Positions 53,518-62,530 of a stretch of DNA of 64,000 nucleotides are shown here, in pieces. The notes below the pieces were generated by a model. That model searched no databases and was not told where the DNA came from. It was given only the letters and a program-made list of their open reading frames with translations. The DNA lies in NCBI GenBank assembly GCA_031844405.1, contig JAUZVC010000001.1, forward strand, positions 1,674,001-1,738,000, in the 5' to 3' direction. This DNA is from Knoellia sp031844405. Lineage in GTDB: Bacteria; Actinomycetota; Actinomycetes; Actinomycetales; Dermatophilaceae. Position 1 is the first letter of the stretch; each line of letters opens with the position of its first letter. Both the position numbers and the translations under genes were made by a program.

Positions 53518-54480
53518 GTGCACCGGTTCACCGACCCCGCAGCCACGCCCGACGAGCTGCGACCCTGCGTCGTCACCCTCGGCAACTTCGACGGCGTCCA
53601 CCGGGGCCACCGGGCGGTGCTCACCCAGCTCGTCGAGACCGGGCGCGAGCTCGGGCTGCCCGCCGTCGCCGTGACCTTCGACCCGCACCCCGTCGCCGTG
53701 CTGCACCCCGAGCGCGCCCCGGAGCTCATCTCGCCCGGGTCGATCCGCGACGACCTCCTCGAGACGACCGGCATCGACGGTCTCCTCGTCCTGCCCTTCA
53801 CCGCGGAGTTCGCCCAGCAGTCGCCGGAGGAGTTCGTCCTGCGGACCTTCGTCGAAGGCCTCGGCGCCAAGGCCGTCGTCGTCGGCGTCGACACGAAGTT
53901 CGGCTACCGCAACTCCGGCAACGTCGACACCCTGCGTGAGCTCGGTGCGCAGCACGGCTTCGAGGTCGTCGCGATCGAGGACGTCGGCGAGGACCACCGT
54001 TGGTCCTCGACCTCGGTGCGCCAGGCCCTCTCCGTCGGCGACGTCGCGGCCGCAGCCCGCACGCTCGGACGCCCCCACCGCGTCGTCGGCACCGTCGTCC
54101 ACGGCCACCACCGAGGCCGCGAGCTCGGCTACCCCACGGCCAACCTCTCACCCGACTCGCTGGGGCTCGTCCCCGCCGAGGGCGTCTACGCCGGCTGGCT
54201 CACCCGCCTCGACCTCGAGCAGGGCGAGCCCGACCGCACGATGCCCGCGGCCATCTCGATCGGCACGAACCCGACCTTCGACACCGAGGACCGCCGCACC
54301 GTCGAGGCCTACGTCCTCGACCGCGACGACCTCGACCTCTACGACGAGCGGGTCATGGTCGAGTTCGTCGAGCACATCCGCCCGACCCTGCGCTTCGAGA
54401 GCATCGACGACCTCCTCGTCGCCATGGCCAAGGACGTCGAGCAGTGCCGCACGGTGCTCACCCAGATCGTCCACTCCTGA
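53518..54480 (+). CDS. ribF: Bifunctional riboflavin kinase / FAD synthetase
   Basis: A 320-residue enzyme making FMN and then FAD. The N-terminal nucleotidyltransferase domain has LGNFDGVHRGHRAVL, VTFDPHPVAVLHP and SSTSVRQALSVGDV; the C-terminal flavokinase domain has GRELGYPTANLSPDSLGLVPAEGVYAGW, AAISIGTNPTFD and MVEFVEHIRPTLRF. GTG at 53518 was preferred over GTG 53509 because TAGAGT ends 7 nt before it and the conserved part follows soon after. Confidence 0.95.
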   Translation: MHRFTDPAATPDELRPCVVTLGNFDGVHRGHRAVLTQLVETGRELGLPAVAVTFDPHPVAVLHPERAPELISPGSIRDDLLETTGIDGLLVLPFTAEFAQQSPEEFVLRTFVEGLGAKAVVVGVDTKFGYRNSGNVDTLRELGAQHGFEVVAIEDVGEDHRWSSTSVRQALSVGDVAAAARTLGRPHRVVGTVVHGHHRGRELGYPTANLSPDSLGLVPAEGVYAGWLTRLDLEQGEPDRTMPAAISIGTNPTFDTEDRRTVEAYVLDRDDLDLYDERVMVEFVEHIRPTLRFESIDDLLVAMAKDVEQCRTVLTQIVHS

Positions 54481-55580
54481 GCCGCTGGCTCCGGCAGGAC
54501 CTCGGCCTCCTCGTCGGTGCCGCCGGGACCTCGGTCGTCGGTGCCCTCCTCGTGTGGTCCGCGACCCACGAGGCCGCGGGGACGGCATACCTCGTCCGCC
54601 ACCTGCTCAACACCGCGATCGGCATCGGGCTCGCCCTCGGCGTGGCCCGGCTCGGGCACCACGGTCTGCGGCTCGTCGCCCCGTGGATCTATGGCCTCTC
54701 GCTGCTCGGGCTCGTCGCCGTGCTCACCCCGCTCGGGGTGACCATCAACGGCTCCCGGTCGTGGATCCCCGTCGTCGCGGGGTTCACGGTGCAGCCCTCG
54801 GAGTTCGCCAAGCTCGGGCTCGCGCTCGTGCTCGCCTTCGTCCTCGCCGACCGGTGGGAGCGGAGGGTCGCCCCCGGCAACCGCGACGTCGCGCTCGGCT
54901 GGCTGCTCGCCGCCGTGCCGGTCGCGCTCATCATGCTCCAGCCCGACCTCGGCTCGGCCGTCGTCCTCGGGGCACTGGCCTTCGTCGTCATCGCCGTCGC
55001 CGGGGCACCTCGTCGCTGGGTCGTGGGGATCGGGGTGGCCGCCGTCGGGCTCGTCGTCGCCGCACTCACGACACCCCTGCTCAGCGACTACCAGCGCGAC
55101 CGGCTCCTCGCCTTCGCCGACCCGAGCGCGGACCCGCAGGGCATCGGCTACCAGACGCGGCAGGTCCGGCTCGCGATCGGCTCGGGTGGCTGGACCGGCC
55201 AGGGGTTCATGGAGGGGCGCCAGACCCAGGGCGGCTTCGTGCCCTACCAGCTCAACGACTTCATCTTCTCGGTCGCGGGGGAGGAGCTCGGGTTCCTCGG
55301 GGCGGCCGGGCTGCTCGTCCTGCTCGCGTTCATCGTCATCCGGGTCCTCGTCGTCGCCGGCCGCTCGGGTGACGCGTTCGGCCGGTTCCTCGGTGTCGGG
55401 GTCGGGACGTGGCTCGCGTTCCAGGTCTTCCAGAACGTCGGGATGAACCTCGGCGTCATGCCGGTGACGGGGCTGCCGCTGCCGTTCGTCTCCTACGGAG
55501 GCTCCTCGATGTTCGCCTCGTGGCTGGCCGTCGGTGTGGTCAACGCCGCGTATGCCGCCGCGCATCGCGACCGCGTCTGA
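54477..55580 (+). CDS. RodA/FtsW/SpoVE-family peptidoglycan glycosyltransferase
   Basis: A 367-residue SEDS protein with about ten membrane helices. NGSRSWIPVVAGFTVQPSEFAKLGLALVLAF, MLQPDLGSAVVLG, GGFVPYQLNDFIFSVAGEELGFLG and TGLPLPFVSYGGSSMFAS are SEDS hallmarks. RodA/FtsW polymerise glycan strands from lipid II with a class B PBP. No ATG, GTG or TTG lies near the expected N-terminus; the frame SRWLRQDLGLLVG is preceded by CTG at 54477, which overlaps the ribF stop as CTGA, so a CTG start is proposed. The next in-frame GTG, near 54555, would remove part of the first helix. Confidence 0.85.
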   Translation: MSRWLRQDLGLLVGAAGTSVVGALLVWSATHEAAGTAYLVRHLLNTAIGIGLALGVARLGHHGLRLVAPWIYGLSLLGLVAVLTPLGVTINGSRSWIPVVAGFTVQPSEFAKLGLALVLAFVLADRWERRVAPGNRDVALGWLLAAVPVALIMLQPDLGSAVVLGALAFVVIAVAGAPRRWVVGIGVAAVGLVVAALTTPLLSDYQRDRLLAFADPSADPQGIGYQTRQVRLAIGSGGWTGQGFMEGRQTQGGFVPYQLNDFIFSVAGEELGFLGAAGLLVLLAFIVIRVLVVAGRSGDAFGRFLGVGVGTWLAFQVFQNVGMNLGVMPVTGLPLPFVSYGGSSMFASWLAVGVVNAAYAAAHRDRV

Positions 55581-55709
55581 GGACTTGCCGACCCGGCCCG
55601 GGGCTCGGCCGGATTACTCGTCGGTCACATTTGCCGCGAGGTGCCTCCCGGCGGGGTGGGTCATGTGGGAGCATTCCGGCCACGAGCTCCCCAATGACGA
55701 GGAACCCAG

Positions 55710-57590
55710 ATGCTTGCAGCGACCCCGCAGATCCACTCGCCCGCCGACGAGCCGGTCGACATCCAGCTGATCGAGGAGCGTGCCGCGAGCGTCGGCCACC
55801 TCTTCCGCGACCGGGTGGCCGCCACACCGGACGCGACGGCCTTCCAGTACGCCAAGCAGTCCGCCTCCGGCGACGAGTGGGTGAGCGTCACCTGGGCCGA
55901 GGTCAAGGAGGTCGTCTACGCCATCGGCGCCGGCCTCGTCGAGCTCGGCGTCGGACCCGAGGAGCGGGTGGCCCTCGCCTCCTCGACCCGCTACGAGTGG
56001 GCGCTCGCCGACCTCGGCGTCATGGTGAGCGGCGGTGTGACGACGACGATCTATCCGACGACGATCGACGACGACGTCGCCTTCATCCTCGCCGACTCGC
56101 AGAGCAAGGTCGTGTTCGCCGAGGACGCCGAGCAGGTCGCCAAGCTCCGCCGGATCGCCTCCTCGGTGCCCGGCATCACCAAGGTCGTCACCTTCGAGGC
56201 GGACGCCGCGACCGGTGAGGACGACTGGGTCATCAGCCTCGACGCCCTCGCCGACCTCGGCCGCGCCGCCCTCGAGCGCGACCCGGGACTCGTGGACGCG
56301 CGCATCGACGGCCTCACCCCCGACCGCCTCGCGACGATCATCTACACCTCGGGCACGACCGGTCGACCCAAGGGCGTGCGGCTCCTGCACAGGACGTGGA
56401 CCTACGAGGCCGCCGCCTCCGACGCCATCGGCATCCTCCGGTCCGACGACCTCCAGTACCTCTGGCTGCCGCTCGCCCACGTCTTCGGCAAGCTGCTCCT
56501 CACCCTGCCCCTGCAGATCGGGTTCCCGACGGCCATCGACGGTCGCATCGACAAGATCGTCGACAACCTCGCTGTCGTGAAGCCGACGTTCATGGGCGCC
56601 GCGCCCCGCATCTTCGAGAAGGCCTACAACCGGGTCCAGATGATGATGGAGTCCGACGGCGGCGTGAAGCTCAAGCTCTTCCGATGGGCCGAGGGCGTCG
56701 GCCGCGAGGTGAGCGACCTGCGTGCTCAGGGCAAGGACCCGAGCGGCATGCTCGCCCGCAAGTACGCCATCGCCGACAAGCTCGTCCTCAGCAAGGTGCG
56801 CGAGCGCTTCGGCGGCCGCGTGCGCGTCTTCATCTCCGGCTCGGCCGCGCTCAACCAGGACGTCGGCCGCTGGTTCGACGCCATGGGGATGCAGGTCGCC
56901 GAGGGCTACGGGCTCACCGAGTCGTGCGCCGCGACGGCCGTCGCCCGCACGAGCGCCTACCGCTACGGCACCGTCGGCTGGCCGCTGCCGGGCACCGAGG
57001 TCAAGATCGCCGACGACGGCGAGGTGCTCCTGCGCGGCGAGGGGATCATGGACGGCTACCACAACAACCCCGAGGCCACCGCCGAGGTCATCGGCCCCGA
57101 CGGCTGGTTCCACACCGGCGACATCGGCGAGCTCGACGACCGCGGCTTCCTCAAGATCACCGACCGCAAGAAGGACCTCTTCAAGACCTCGGGCGGCAAG
57201 TACGTCGCGCCCTCGGTCATCGAGTCGCAGTTCAAGGGCATGTGCCCGTTCGTCAGCCAGTTCGTCGTCCACGGCGCCGACCGCAACTTCGTCTCCGCGC
57301 TCGTCACGCTCGACCCGGACGCGATCGAGGGCTGGGCGGCCGACAACGGCCTCGGTGGCAAGAGCTACGCCGAGATCGTCACCTCGCCGCAGGCGCACGA
57401 GATGGTCCAGGGCTACGTCGACGAGCTCAACTCGGGCCTCAACCGGTGGGAGACGGTCAAGAAGTTCACCATCCTCGACCACGACCTCACCGTCGACAGC
57501 GGCGAGCTCACCCCGAGCCTCAAGCTCAAGCGCAAGGTCGTCGCCGAGCGCTACAAGGACGCGCTCGACGCCCACTACGCCGGAGCCTGA
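55710..57590 (+). CDS. Long-chain acyl-CoA synthetase (FadD15-like)
   Basis: A 626-residue AMP-forming ligase. The P-loop is IIYTSGTTGRPKGV near residue 213, followed by YLWLPLAHVFGKLL, the adenine motif GYGLTESCAATAV, DGWFHTGDIGEL with the ribose-binding Asp, and ITDRKKDLFKTSGGKYVAPSVIE. It resembles mycobacterial FadD15 and activates long-chain fatty acids. ATG follows GAGGAA. A palindromic repeat begins 11 bp after the stop. Confidence 0.92.
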   Translation: MLAATPQIHSPADEPVDIQLIEERAASVGHLFRDRVAATPDATAFQYAKQSASGDEWVSVTWAEVKEVVYAIGAGLVELGVGPEERVALASSTRYEWALADLGVMVSGGVTTTIYPTTIDDDVAFILADSQSKVVFAEDAEQVAKLRRIASSVPGITKVVTFEADAATGEDDWVISLDALADLGRAALERDPGLVDARIDGLTPDRLATIIYTSGTTGRPKGVRLLHRTWTYEAAASDAIGILRSDDLQYLWLPLAHVFGKLLLTLPLQIGFPTAIDGRIDKIVDNLAVVKPTFMGAAPRIFEKAYNRVQMMMESDGGVKLKLFRWAEGVGREVSDLRAQGKDPSGMLARKYAIADKLVLSKVRERFGGRVRVFISGSAALNQDVGRWFDAMGMQVAEGYGLTESCAATAVARTSAYRYGTVGWPLPGTEVKIADDGEVLLRGEGIMDGYHNNPEATAEVIGPDGWFHTGDIGELDDRGFLKITDRKKDLFKTSGGKYVAPSVIESQFKGMCPFVSQFVVHGADRNFVSALVTLDPDAIEGWAADNGLGGKSYAEIVTSPQAHEMVQGYVDELNSGLNRWETVKKFTILDHDLTVDSGELTPSLKLKRKVVAERYKDALDAHYAGA

Positions 57591-57600
57591 CGCACCCCCT

Positions 57601-57665
57601 CGACTTCTTGCGACTTCCAGCAGTGAGGAGCGCAGCGACGAGCTGCTGGAAGTCGCAAGAAGTCG
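57601..57665. repeat. Dispersed palindromic hairpin repeat, copy A
   Basis: A perfect 23-bp inverted repeat (arms 57601-57623 and 57643-57665; starts CGACTTCTTGCGACTTCC) with a 19-nt loop TGAGGAGCGCAGCGACGAG. Loop and stem pattern match the copy at 5215-5278. It lies between the convergent fadD and pcm-like genes and may act as a bidirectional terminator. A GTATGCCG word follows near 57672. Confidence 0.8.
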
Positions 57666-57685
57666 TTCCCCGTATGCCGTCGTGC

Positions 57686-58285
57686 TCAGTCCTCGACGAG
57701 CGGCACGAACCGGTAGGCCCCGTGGACCTCGACGTGCGCGTCCCCGGTCGGTGCGCCAGCGGCGTCGAACCCGGAGTCCCGGACGACCCGGTGCATCCGC
57801 CCCCGCACCGGGACGACCATGACCCCGCCGGGCACGAGCTGGTCGAGCAGCGCCCGGGGCAGCGACTCCGCCTCGGCCGAGACGAGGATCCGGTCGAACG
57901 GCCCCTCGCCCGGCGCCCCGAGCACACCGGGGGAGGCGAGCACGAGGCGAGCCCACGGCATACCCGTGCGTTGGAGGTTCGCCGCTCCGGCCAGCGCGAT
58001 GTCCTCGATCCGCTCGACCCCGAGCACCGACCCGCCCGGTCCGGTGAGGTGCGCCAGCAGTGCCGTCGTCCACCCCGACCCGGCGCCGACGTCGAGCACC
58101 CGGTCGCCGGGGCGGACGTCGAGCAGCTCGAGCATCGCCACGACCGTCCGCGGCTGGGAGTTCGTCTGGCCGTGCCCGATCGGCAGCGGCCCGTCCCGTC
58201 CGGCGTGCCGTCGCTCGCGTCGTGGCAGGAACCCCTGGCGCGGCCACGCGGCCATCGCCTCCGCCACCCGCTGTGCGGCGTCCAT
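57686..58285 (-). CDS. Protein-L-isoaspartate O-methyltransferase-like protein
   Basis: A 199-residue Rossmann methyltransferase. GPLPIGHGQTNSQPRTVVAMLELL is the Pcm substrate loop, VLDVGAGSGWTTALLAHL is SAM motif I, and GGVMVVPV is a later strand. Pcm repairs isoaspartyl damage in proteins; actinobacterial members vary in activity. ATG at 58285 follows CACAAT by 6 nt with a G-rich spacer. Confidence 0.85.
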   Translation of the reverse strand: MDAAQRVAEAMAAWPRQGFLPRRERRHAGRDGPLPIGHGQTNSQPRTVVAMLELLDVRPGDRVLDVGAGSGWTTALLAHLTGPGGSVLGVERIEDIALAGAANLQRTGMPWARLVLASPGVLGAPGEGPFDRILVSAEAESLPRALLDQLVPGGVMVVPVRGRMHRVVRDSGFDAAGAPTGDAHVEVHGAYRFVPLVED

Positions 58286-58363
58286 GCCCCCATTGTGGCC
58301 CCGTGCATGAGGCCGGACCGTGCGACTTTGGGGACTTCGCGCTCGCGAACGTACCCTTGACGG

Positions 58364-60358
58364 ATGCATCCCCGTCCCGCCGGCACCTCGCTCTTCCCTG
58401 ACCTCGAGCCCCTGCTCGAACAGGTGAGCAAGCCGATCCAGTACGTCGGCGGCGAGCTCAACTCGACCGTCAAGGACTGGCACGTCGGCGGTGACGCGAC
58501 CGTCCGCTGGGCGCTCATGTACCCCGACGCCTACGAGGTGGGTGTGCCCAACCAGGGCTCGATGATCCTCTACGAGGTCCTCAACGAGGTCCCCGACGCG
58601 CTCGCCGAGCGCACGTATGCCGTGTGGCCCGACATGGAGGCCCTCATGCGCTCCGCCGGGGTGCCGCAGTTCACCGTCGACGGCCACCGCGCGGTCGGCG
58701 ACTTCGACGTCCTCGGGGTGTCGTTCTCAACCGAGCTGGGCTACACCAACCTGCTCACCGCGCTCGACCTCGCCGGCATCCCGCTGCACGCCCGCGACCG
58801 CGTGGACGGCGACACCATCGTCATCGCCGGTGGCCATGCCGCCTTCAACCCCGAGACGATCGCCGACTTCGTCGACGCCGCGATCATCGGCGACGGCGAG
58901 GAGGCGGTGCTCATGGTCACCGACCTCGTCCGCGCCTGGAAGAGCGAGGGTATGCCGGGTGGTCGCCGCGAGCTGCTGCTGCGCCTCGCGAGGACCGGTG
59001 GCGTCTACGTGCCGGCCTTCTACGAGGTGACCTACCTGCCCGACGGACGCATCCAGCGCATCGCGCCCACCGAGCACGGCGTGCCATGGCGCGTCTCGAA
59101 GCACACGGTCATGGACCTCGACGCCTGGCCCTACCCGAAGCAGCCGCTGGTGCCGCTCGCCGAGTCGGTGCACGAGCGCATGTCCGTCGAGATCTTCCGC
59201 GGGTGCACCCGCGGCTGCCGCTTCTGCCAGGCCGGGATGATCACCCGTCCCGTGCGCGAGCGGTCGATCACGGGCATCGGCGAGATGGTCGAGAAGGGCC
59301 TCGCCGCCACCGGGTTCGAGGAGGTCGGGCTGCTCTCGCTGTCCAGCGCCGACCACTCCGAGATCGCCGACATCACCAAGGGCCTCGCCGACCGCTACGA
59401 GGGCACCAACACCGGTCTCTCGCTGCCGTCGACCCGCGTCGACGCCTTCAACATCGACCTCGCCAACGAACTCACCCGCAACGGGCGCCGCTCCGGCCTG
59501 ACGTTCGCGCCCGAGGGCGGCAGCGAGCGCATCCGCAAGGTCATCAACAAGATGGTGACCGAGGACGACCTCATCACGACCGTCTCCGCGGCCTACGGCG
59601 CGGGCTGGCGCAACGTCAAGCTGTACTTCATGTGCGGCCTGCCGACCGAGACCGACGAGGACGTGCTCCAGATCGCCGAGCTCGCCAAGCGGGTCATCGA
59701 GACCGGCCGCCGGGTGAGTGGGCGCAAGGACATCCGCTGCACCGTCTCGATCGGCGGGTTCGTGCCCAAGCCGCACACGCCGTTCCAGTGGGTCGGGCAG
59801 CTGTCCGCCGACGAGACCGACGCCCGCCTCGAGAAGCTCCGCGACGCGATCCGCTCCGACCGCCGCCTCGGCTCGTCCATCGGCTTCCGCTACCACGACG
59901 GCAAGCCCGGGATCGTCGAGGGACTGCTCTCCCGCGGCGACCGTCGGGTCGGCGCCGTCATCGAGCAGGTCTGGCGCGACGGCGGTCGCTTCGACGGCTG
60001 GAGCGAGCACTTCTCCTACGACCTCTGGATGGAGGCGGCCGAGAAGGCCTTCTCGCGGAGCGAGTGGCCGATCGACGTCGACTGGTACACCACGCGCGAG
60101 CGCGAGGAGTCCGAGGTCCTGCCGTGGGACGTCGTCGACTCCGGCCTCGACAAGGAGTGGCTCTGGCAGGACTGGCTCGACGCCATCGACGAGACCGAGG
60201 TCGACGACTGCCGCTGGACGCCGTGCTTCGACTGCGGCGTGTGCCCGCAGATGGGGACCGAGATCGAGATCGGGCCCACCGGCAAGGTCCTCCTGCCGCT
60301 CACCGTGCTGGGCTCGGGCCGCGCCGCCATGGCCGAGCACTCCCACGCCCACGTCTGA
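58364..60358 (+). CDS. TIGR03960-family B12-binding-like radical SAM protein
   Basis: A 664-residue protein: an N-terminal B12-binding-like region (VGVPNQGSMILYEVLNEVPDALAERTYAVWPDMEALMR), radical SAM motif CTRGCRFCQAG near residue 284, and RSGLTFAPEGGSERIRKVINKM. The C-terminal WTPCFDCGVCPQMG carries extra Cys residues that may bind a second cluster. In many actinobacteria it pairs with a DUF2344 (TIGR03936) gene before RNase E; that partner is absent here. ATG follows TACCCT by 6 nt. Confidence 0.9.
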   Translation: MHPRPAGTSLFPDLEPLLEQVSKPIQYVGGELNSTVKDWHVGGDATVRWALMYPDAYEVGVPNQGSMILYEVLNEVPDALAERTYAVWPDMEALMRSAGVPQFTVDGHRAVGDFDVLGVSFSTELGYTNLLTALDLAGIPLHARDRVDGDTIVIAGGHAAFNPETIADFVDAAIIGDGEEAVLMVTDLVRAWKSEGMPGGRRELLLRLARTGGVYVPAFYEVTYLPDGRIQRIAPTEHGVPWRVSKHTVMDLDAWPYPKQPLVPLAESVHERMSVEIFRGCTRGCRFCQAGMITRPVRERSITGIGEMVEKGLAATGFEEVGLLSLSSADHSEIADITKGLADRYEGTNTGLSLPSTRVDAFNIDLANELTRNGRRSGLTFAPEGGSERIRKVINKMVTEDDLITTVSAAYGAGWRNVKLYFMCGLPTETDEDVLQIAELAKRVIETGRRVSGRKDIRCTVSIGGFVPKPHTPFQWVGQLSADETDARLEKLRDAIRSDRRLGSSIGFRYHDGKPGIVEGLLSRGDRRVGAVIEQVWRDGGRFDGWSEHFSYDLWMEAAEKAFSRSEWPIDVDWYTTREREESEVLPWDVVDSGLDKEWLWQDWLDAIDETEVDDCRWTPCFDCGVCPQMGTEIEIGPTGKVLLPLTVLGSGRAAMAEHSHAHV

Positions 60359-60373
60359 CCCCGTCCGCCAGCC

Positions 60374-60441
60374 CGAGCGAGCCAGAGGCTGGCGAGCCGG
60401 CCACCCACGAGTGGTCCGTTCACCAGTTTCTGGCTCGCTCG
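60374..60441 (+). terminator. Hairpin after radical SAM gene
   Basis: Arms 60374-60392 (CGAGCGAGCCAGAGGCTGG) and 60423-60441 pair over 19 bp with two positions that are G-U in RNA; 30-nt loop. It lies 15 bp after the stop. Sequence is unrelated to the 5215/57601 repeat family. Confidence 0.5.
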
Positions 60442-60572
60442 TCACGAGCGGCGCGCATCATGGCCGTCGGCGCACACCTGCCTGCGCCGGTCGTCACGCG
60501 CTGCGCCGTTGGCGCCCACGGCGCAGAAACGGGCTGATGCGGCTGTCGGGGGTCGGTGCCACGCTGGCTCGC

Positions 60573-61034
60573 ATGAGCCGCACGATCCAGGTGACGTTCG
60601 ACGCCCACGACCCGCGCGCCCAGTCGAGGTTCTGGGCTGCCGCGCTCGGCTACGCCATCCCCGGCCCGCCGGGCGTCGAGGTGCCCGAGGGCGGCGACCC
60701 GCTCGCCGCCTGGGACGACTTCCTCACCCGGGTCGGCGTCCCCGAGGACCAGCACAACTTGCGCTCGGCGATCGAGGACCCCGGCGGCACGGGACCGCGG
60801 GTCTTCTTCCAGCAGGTCCCCGAGGACAAGATTGCGAAGAACCGGGTCCACCTCGACGTGCGCGCTGCTCCGGGTCTCGAGGGTGACGACCGGATGGCCG
60901 CGCTCGAGGCCGAGTGCGAGCGTCTCGTCGGGCTCGGCGCCCGCCGGTTGCGCCGGGTCGAGCCCGAGCCGCCGATGGAGGCCGGGTTCATCGTCATGGC
61001 CGACCCCGAGGACAACGAGTTCTGCCTCGACTGA
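60573..61034 (+). CDS. VOC-family (glyoxalase-like) protein
   Basis: A 153-residue vicinal oxygen chelate-fold protein: IQVTFDAHDPRAQSRFWAAALGY, PRVFFQQVPEDKIAKNRVHLDV and a late EAGFIVMADPEDNEFCLD. It follows the glyoxalase-like domain common in actinobacteria. Substrate is unknown. ATG at 60573 follows CACGCT by 7 nt. Confidence 0.85.
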   Translation: MSRTIQVTFDAHDPRAQSRFWAAALGYAIPGPPGVEVPEGGDPLAAWDDFLTRVGVPEDQHNLRSAIEDPGGTGPRVFFQQVPEDKIAKNRVHLDVRAAPGLEGDDRMAALEAECERLVGLGARRLRRVEPEPPMEAGFIVMADPEDNEFCLD

Positions 61035-61110
61035 GCGCCACCCGGGGGTCACGGCACGCGGGTTCGCGCAGCGTTCACCTGCGAAGGGACATCCCGACGT
61101 CGTCCGTGGC

Positions 61111-61116
61111 TAGGTT
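61111..61116 (+). promoter_or_regulatory. Putative phosphodiesterase gene -10 box
   Basis: TAGGTT, leaving about 30 nt of leader with AAGGA before the ATG at 61154. Confidence 0.4.
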
Positions 61117-61153
61117 GGGGACACCCCCCCGCACACCGACCAAGGACCGCACG

Positions 61154-62359
61154 ATGAACCTCGCCCGAGCCGCCATGACCTGCGCCGCAGCGCTCCTCGC
61201 CCTCGCTCCCAGCGCCGGAGCCCAGGCCGCGCCCTCCGACCCACCCGCCGACGCGCGCGGCGAGTCGCTGCGGGTCGCGACCTACAACCTCTCGCTCAAC
61301 CGCAACACCGCCGGGCAGCTCGTCACCGACCTGTCGACGCCGGACAACGCCCAGGCCAAGGCGGTCGCCGAGGTCATCCAGCGCGCGAACCCCGACATCG
61401 TCCTGCTCAACGAGTTCGACTACGTCGAGGGCGGCCGGGCGGTCGACCTCTTCCGTGACAACTACCTCGAGGTCGGCCAGAGCGGTGCGTCGCCGGTGGA
61501 CTACCCGTACTCCTTCGTCGCACCCTCCAACACCGGTGTCCCCACCGGGTTCGACCTCAACAACGACGGCACCGTCGGCGGGGGCGACGACGCCTTCGGC
61601 TTCGGTCTCTTCCCGGGCCAGTACGGCATGGTGGTCCTCTCCAAGTACCCGATCCGCACCGACGAGGCTCGCACCTTCCAGCACTTCCTCTGGAAGGACA
61701 TGCCCGGCAACGTCCTGCCCACCGACTGGTACTCGCCGCAGGAGCAGGCGATCCTCCGCCTGTCGAGCAAGTCGCACTGGGACGTCCCGGTGACCGTCGG
61801 CAAGCGCACCGTCCACGTCCTCGCCGCCCACCCCACGCCGCCGAGCTTCGACGGCCCCGAGGACCGCAACGGACGTCGCAACCACGACGAGATCCGCTTC
61901 TGGGCCGACTACGTCACGCCGGGCCAGGGCTCCTACATCTACGACGACGCCGGCGCCCGCGGCGGGCTCAACCCCAGCGAGAGCTTCGTCATCCTCGGCG
62001 ACTACAACGCGGACCCGTTCGACGGCGACTCCTACGACAACGCCATCCACCAGCTGCTCGGCAACAAGCGCATCGTCGACCCGCAGGCCACCTCCGAGGG
62101 TGCGGTCGAGGCGGCCAGGCTCCAGGGCGGCGCCAACCTCACCCACCGCGGCGACCCGAAGTACGACACCGCCGACTTCTCCGACAGCGCGCCGGGCAAC
62201 CTCCGCGTCGACTACACCCTCTTCTCGCGCCACTTCACCGTCCGCGACGCCCACGTCTTCTGGCCGGTCCGGAGCGACCCGCTCTTCCGCCTCACCGGCG
62301 TCTTCCCCTTCCCGACGAGCGACCACCGACTCGTCTGGGCGGACGTCACCCTGCGCTGA
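61154..62359 (+). CDS. Secreted endonuclease/exonuclease/phosphatase (EEP) family protein
   Basis: A 401-residue secreted enzyme: signal peptide MNLARAAMTCAAALLALAPSAGAQA, then an EEP domain with VATYNLSLNR, metal Glu in IVLLNEFDYVEGG, HVLAAHPTPP, ILGDYNADPFDG and C-terminal TSDHRLVWADV with the catalytic His. A DLNNDGTVGGGDD loop resembles an EF-hand calcium site. It probably cleaves phosphodiesters, such as extracellular nucleic acid, releasing phosphate. ATG at 61154 follows AAGGA. Confidence 0.88.
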   Translation: MNLARAAMTCAAALLALAPSAGAQAAPSDPPADARGESLRVATYNLSLNRNTAGQLVTDLSTPDNAQAKAVAEVIQRANPDIVLLNEFDYVEGGRAVDLFRDNYLEVGQSGASPVDYPYSFVAPSNTGVPTGFDLNNDGTVGGGDDAFGFGLFPGQYGMVVLSKYPIRTDEARTFQHFLWKDMPGNVLPTDWYSPQEQAILRLSSKSHWDVPVTVGKRTVHVLAAHPTPPSFDGPEDRNGRRNHDEIRFWADYVTPGQGSYIYDDAGARGGLNPSESFVILGDYNADPFDGDSYDNAIHQLLGNKRIVDPQATSEGAVEAARLQGGANLTHRGDPKYDTADFSDSAPGNLRVDYTLFSRHFTVRDAHVFWPVRSDPLFRLTGVFPFPTSDHRLVWADVTLR

Positions 62360-62380
62360 CCCCACCCAGCCGAACGACCA

Positions 62381-62416
62381 CGTATGCCGTGGCACCCGCC
62401 GGTGCCACGGCATACG
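62381..62416 (+). terminator. Phosphodiesterase gene terminator with paired GTATGCCG words
   Basis: Perfect 16-bp stem: CGTATGCCGTGGCACC at 62381-62396 with 62401-62416, 4-nt CGCC loop. It lies 21 bp after the stop. The GTATGCCG word forms the stem base on both arms. Confidence 0.75.
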
Positions 62417-62469
62417 TGCGTCGTGACCTGGGGGAGCGCTCCCCATCGTCAGGAGGGTTCTCGCACGCC

Positions 62470-62475
62470 TAGCGT
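62470..62475 (+). promoter_or_regulatory. Putative type VII-like locus -10 box
   Basis: TAGCGT in the gap after the hairpin, about 55 nt before the next ATG, which has GGAGGGAGG immediately upstream. Confidence 0.4.
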
Positions 62476-62530
62476 GGCCGCGAACGGGTGCGACGGGGGA
62501 CGTCGCCCCACCGGCGGAGGGAGGCGACGC

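Noticed and set aside
55614..58247. 877-residue minus-strand open frame opposite the acyl-CoA synthetase
   Set aside because: Same shadow pattern; begins inside the pcm-like gene and has no family motifs.
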